Below, in pieces: positions 7,650-10,628 of a stretch of 10,628 nt of DNA. How positions within the stretch are numbered: position 1 is the stretch's first letter; every line of letters begins with the position of its first letter. The stretch is from an uncultured Prevotella sp. (GTDB taxonomy: Bacteria > Bacteroidota > Bacteroidia > Bacteroidales > Bacteroidaceae). The notes beneath the pieces were generated by a model, which saw only the letters and a program-made list of their open reading frames with translations, searched no databases and was not told the origin of the DNA. The stretch spans positions 1-10,628 of the forward strand of contig CAKMOD010000048.1 in assembly GCA_927910885.1 (NCBI GenBank). The letters run 5' to 3'. Both the position numbers and the translations under genes were made by a program.

Positions 7650-8795
7650 TTATTGAAGATCCTTCATAGTGACAGGCTGAGCAAGAGTAGTAAAGTCAAG
7701 ACCACCAGTGGTACACTCGATACCCTTAGCAGCATCCTTAATCTTATTGCCAGTCACGGTCTCTGAACCATCCATCTTGAAATAGAGTTCCAGACCATCA
7801 GACTTAGGATTAACACCTAACATATTCTGCTTAATCTGATTCTCGGTACGAGCAACACTCCATACACGAACCTCACTCATATAACCATAGAATGGACGTT
7901 CACCCCAAGGGAAGCCCGGAATCTTACCAATGTTGAAACCAACATCAGCGTTAGGATCGAAGCCAGATATATTCCATGCAGACTCAGCCCACTTCGTACC
8001 ATTGAGGTACATAACGGTCTTACCCGTTGCTTGATCGAAGGTTACTGCCACATGATACCACTTATTAATCTGAAGTTTCTCAGGTGCTTCGTAGTGCTGT
8101 CTACCTGCTATCTGAAGAATACCAGCAGAGATTCCACCACCAACATCACCAACACGGAAAATCATCAGACCCTCAGAACCCATGATGGTACAGTTGTTGC
8201 CCCACCAGATAGAATGTACTAAAGCCTCGTATGTAAATGACTTAAAGTAGGTTCCAGAAGGGAACTTCACAGAGATATACTTGTTATAGAAATCACCAGC
8301 CTTCGTAATCTTGACAGGTTTAGCCAAAACAATATACTCAACGTCCTCACCATCAATGATAGGTGTAGAAGCAGAATGAAGCTTGACAGGCAACATATAG
8401 TTCTTACCTGCCTCTAACTGATCAAGATTGTTAAGCGTCAACGACACCTTGTCAGCATAGATACTTCCTGCAGCTATCGTTGAAGAAGTCTTACTGAACG
8501 TAACATTCTGATGCTTGAAAGCAACATAGTCTGTTCCATACTTGCTATTATAAAGAGCAACCAGTGACGAGTCGGCAAGTGAATAAGAGACATCTACTGC
8601 CCCATCTTGCTTGTTAGAAAGGCGAGAAGTAATGTCAACATCTAAGCTTGAACCAGTGTCTGGCATTTCGACTTTCTGCAGATTGCCATCAAAATAGACC
8701 TTCTGCTTCAACAAATCGCTCTCACTGTCCTGGCAACTCACCACACAGCATGCGGCAAACGCCACAGCAATATGTTTGAAAATATGCTTGTTCAT
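7650..8795 (-). CDS. Surface lipoprotein with DUF1735 and laminin-G-like (ConA-like) domains
   Basis: A 381-residue lipoprotein, probably a surface glycan-binding protein of the adjacent PUL. The signal peptide ends in VVSC with C21 as the lipidated residue. The acidic QDSESD that follows resembles the Bacteroidota lipoprotein surface-export signal. Residues about 30-160 fit DUF1735 (BT_3987-type N-terminal domain), a beta-sandwich common in PUL lipoproteins. Residues about 175-345 fit the Laminin_G_3/concanavalin-like fold: KWYHVAVTFD (245-254), VMYLNG (261-266) and FYGYMSEVRVWSVARTENQI (302-321) are its characteristic strands. No catalytic motif is seen. It is the last gene of the - strand operon, 40 bases after the GH18 stop, with a terminator just downstream. 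The ATG at 8795 is followed by a complete signal peptide. Binding is inferred; a structural or accessory role is also possible. Confidence 0.85.
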   Translation of the reverse strand: MNKHIFKHIAVAFAACCVVSCQDSESDLLKQKVYFDGNLQKVEMPDTGSSLDVDITSRLSNKQDGAVDVSYSLADSSLVALYNSKYGTDYVAFKHQNVTFSKTSSTIAAGSIYADKVSLTLNNLDQLEAGKNYMLPVKLHSASTPIIDGEDVEYIVLAKPVKITKAGDFYNKYISVKFPSGTYFKSFTYEALVHSIWWGNNCTIMGSEGLMIFRVGDVGGGISAGILQIAGRQHYEAPEKLQINKWYHVAVTFDQATGKTVMYLNGTKWAESAWNISGFDPNADVGFNIGKIPGFPWGERPFYGYMSEVRVWSVARTENQIKQNMLGVNPKSDGLELYFKMDGSETVTGNKIKDAAKGIECTTGGLDFTTLAQPVTMKDLQ

Positions 8796-8835
8796 ATTTG
8801 TATTCTATTAAATTTATAATGTGAGATATGCAATG

Positions 8836-9954
8836 TTAAGGTTGAGTGGTTTGACCCATTCTCTCCTTGAACACCTGTTGGTTAATCTGAATTGCCTGAC
8901 GCATCCACTTGTAGTTAGGAGTATTGTCGTAGTCGTTATCGAAACGATAAGCACCTACTCCACCCTTGTAACCCTTAGAAGGCATACTTTTGGCTTGTCT
9001 TAACAGCTGACCACCACTCTTGAAAGAAGACTCAAAGTTATCGGTTGTGATAATTGTCTTTGGATCAACACCGTAGTAATCGAAGTGAGTTGTACGACCG
9101 TAAGCTTGATCAATCCAATAGTCAACATATCCATCTAAATCCTCAGTAAGTCCACCAAAGTGGCCATCAATACAGATAAGACGGTGCCCCTTGTGCTCTG
9201 GATCACTCTTAGGACCGATATACTTGTTCATCTCCTTTACCAAGTAAACAAGGTCAGCATTAGTGCTGAGCGTGCCATCCATATCGAAGACGCCACTACC
9301 AATCTCCCAGTCAATATCGTAACCGTCCCAGTCATTGGCTACCAACGAGTCGCAGAGTGCCTTAGCAAAGCGAGCCAAAGCCTGCTTATGGTTGTCAGAA
9401 CCAGCAACACCCTCATAGCCCCAGAACTTCCAACGAGCCTTCTTCTTAGCCTCTTCAACGCGAGCTTGGTCGTTTGCCCAGCCTTCTTTTTCAGCCTGCT
9501 TCTCAACAGCAGTGTAGACAGAGTCAGGAGTTCTACCCTTACCAATGTAAGACAAGAGTGTCACCTCCAAAAGCTTAGTACCCTTCACCTTCTGCACAAA
9601 CTCCTTGTCCTTCTTCTGCTCAGGTGTAATATTAAAGCGGTTAGGTGCACCACTCCACATGGAAACGATGTCCATACTATCTGGCATAGAAGTAAGATAG
9701 CCACGGCGGTAGGTACCAGCTGGCGACCAGTTAGAATACCAACCGAAGGCAACAGGACGACCATAGTTAACGGCTTGCTGCTTATAAGCTCTTAAATCGG
9801 CATAATACTTCTCGCTCTCAGCATTGTTCATCGTATTATATCCACCGATATGATCGTAAGGTTCGTTCTCTACCTCTGTCATCTTGCTACATCCACAGAA
9901 AAGCACTCCTGCACAGAGCAATACCAACGAACTGATATATTTAAAGTTTTTCAT
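8836..9954 (-). CDS. GH18 lipoprotein, probable endo-beta-N-acetylglucosaminidase
   Basis: A family 18 glycoside hydrolase of 372 residues. The likely reaction is cleavage of the GlcNAc-beta-1,4-GlcNAc core of N-glycans on glycoproteins by substrate-assisted catalysis. The complete family signature DGYDIDWE lies at 210-217; E217 is the catalytic acid and D215 the assisting Asp. FGWYSNWSP near residue 70 and the LLEVTLLSYIG strand fit the barrel's first strands. YWIDQAYGR (279-287) and the C-terminal GGVGAYRFDND are also typical. The signal peptide ends LFCGC with lipidated C22. I chose the ATG at 9954 over an in-frame TTG two codons upstream because it directly starts the MKNFKYISS signal sequence. 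It lies 17 bases after the susD stop and upstream of the DUF1735 gene, in one operon. It resembles the GH18 proteins of Bacteroides N-glycan loci such as BT1044. A chitinase or a non-catalytic binder is less likely given the intact motif. Confidence 0.88.
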   Translation of the reverse strand: MKNFKYISSLVLLCAGVLFCGCSKMTEVENEPYDHIGGYNTMNNAESEKYYADLRAYKQQAVNYGRPVAFGWYSNWSPAGTYRRGYLTSMPDSMDIVSMWSGAPNRFNITPEQKKDKEFVQKVKGTKLLEVTLLSYIGKGRTPDSVYTAVEKQAEKEGWANDQARVEEAKKKARWKFWGYEGVAGSDNHKQALARFAKALCDSLVANDWDGYDIDWEIGSGVFDMDGTLSTNADLVYLVKEMNKYIGPKSDPEHKGHRLICIDGHFGGLTEDLDGYVDYWIDQAYGRTTHFDYYGVDPKTIITTDNFESSFKSGGQLLRQAKSMPSKGYKGGVGAYRFDNDYDNTPNYKWMRQAIQINQQVFKERMGQTTQP

Positions 9955-9971
9955 ATTCAAAATGCTTGATA

Positions 9972-10628
9972 TTAATGATTCTTATTGTCCCACCACAAAC
10001 GTGTACCAGCCTTATCCAGACCGCCACGAAGTAGCTTGCGTGCACTCTCTAAGTTGGCAATATCCTCTGCCGATGTAGACTTATTAGTTGGGAAACGCAT
10101 ACGACGGATGCCTACCTCACTATCAATCTCACCATTGCTATAGTTTGTAACCACACTATGCAACTTAGGATAACCTGTACGACGATACTCAGACCAAGCC
10201 TCTTGTCCGTTAGGATAGAGTGCAATCCACTTCTGTATCATAATCTTCTCAAGTTTCTCCTCATCGGTTCCAGTCCACTCTGTGGTTGCCTGAGTTACTG
10301 CTGGTACGTCAACATTCACACCTGGATTGGTGAGATGGAAACTGTAAGCAGATGGCTTGAGACCAGACGACATATAGTCTGCTACCTCAGAACTTGCAAT
10401 ACCATTCTCTTCAAATGACATCTCGATACCCTTCTCATAAAGTGACTCAGCAGTACCACCCACAGCGAATCCATGCAGAGCAGCCTCAGCCAAGAGGAAG
10501 TAAACCTCAGAAGCACGCATCCAATAAGTAGGAGTTGTACTTGTGATAGCTGGACGAGAAGAATCCTTGAAAGCATCGTTAGAGCTTACGTCATGACCTG
10601 TTGGTACACCAGAATACTTTCCGTATGT
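9972..10628 (-). CDS. SusD/RagB-family outer-membrane lipoprotein, C-terminal part (5' end off-window)
   Basis: The last 218 residues of a SusD-like nutrient-binding protein, which forms the lid over a SusC TonB-dependent transporter and captures oligosaccharide at the cell surface. The reading frame is open to the window edge, reading TYGKYSGVPTGHD at the edge. YWMRASEVYFLLAEAALHG is the TPR-like helix conserved in the family. EKIMIQKWIALYPNGQEAWSEYRRTGYP is the strongly conserved C-terminal stretch, and RMRFPTNKS follows. The pattern is closest to the SusD-like_2 group. The Met encoded at 10518-10520 is internal, not a start. The stop lies 17 bases before the GH18 ATG, so the genes are co-transcribed. 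The signal peptide, lipobox and partner susC should lie beyond the right edge. Confidence 0.92.
   Translation of the reverse strand, partial: TYGKYSGVPTGHDVSSNDAFKDSSRPAITSTTPTYWMRASEVYFLLAEAALHGFAVGGTAESLYEKGIEMSFEENGIASSEVADYMSSGLKPSAYSFHLTNPGVNVDVPAVTQATTEWTGTDEEKLEKIMIQKWIALYPNGQEAWSEYRRTGYPKLHSVVTNYSNGEIDSEVGIRRMRFPTNKSTSAEDIANLESARKLLRGGLDKAGTRLWWDNKNH

Noticed and set aside
9160..9795. 211-codon open frame on the + strand
   Set aside because: It lies wholly antisense to the GH18 gene, whose product carries a full catalytic motif and signal peptide. The + strand translation has no recognisable domain, and it is a shadow of the coding bias opposite.
9955..9960. TTG at 9960 as start of the GH18 gene
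   Set aside because: An ATG two codons downstream (9954) begins a standard lipoprotein signal peptide and leaves a more usual 17-base gap after susD.

Overview
The window looks like the chromosome of a Bacteroidota species, most probably Prevotella or a close relative. The support is Bacteroidota-type -7 promoter boxes (TAnnTTTG), A-rich leaders without Shine-Dalgarno sequences before several genes, SusD/DUF1735/GH18 lipoproteins typical of this phylum, and degenerate short tandem repeats between genes. The genus is an inference; no rRNA or other marker gene is present.

Left part, + strand (about 100-6171): a type I restriction-modification operon in the order hsdM, hsdS, hsdR. hsdM (167-1846) and hsdS (1848-2957) are intact, separated by one base, and should make a site-specific N6-adenine methyltransferase. 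hsdR (2972-6171) is split by one frameshift near 4855-4866. The 5' piece keeps the nuclease site and helicase motifs Q to III. Helicase motifs V and VI and the C-terminal assembly domain lie in the other frame. As read, the locus should methylate but not restrict, unless the shift is a sequencing error or is bypassed.

Middle, + strand (6172-7649): a 135-base leader with a good Bacteroidota promoter drives a secreted GH43 glycosidase. Its active site resembles that of exo-beta-1,3-galactanases, with a Gln at the probable catalytic-base position. It is followed by a nine-unit heptamer tandem repeat and a hairpin that probably terminates the convergent transcripts from both sides.

Right part, - strand (7650-10628, running off the right edge): the distal end of a polysaccharide utilisation locus (PUL), in transcription order SusD-like lipoprotein (5' end off-window), GH18 endo-beta-N-acetylglucosaminidase-type lipoprotein, and DUF1735 + laminin-G-like lipoprotein. 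A susC gene is expected just beyond the right edge. The set suggests capture and cleavage of N-glycans from host glycoproteins at the cell surface.

I found no clearly new system. The most notable points are the single-frameshift inactivation of hsdR beside intact hsdM/hsdS, the compositionally foreign target-recognition domains of hsdS, the two strictly periodic intergenic repeats, and the GH43 active site.
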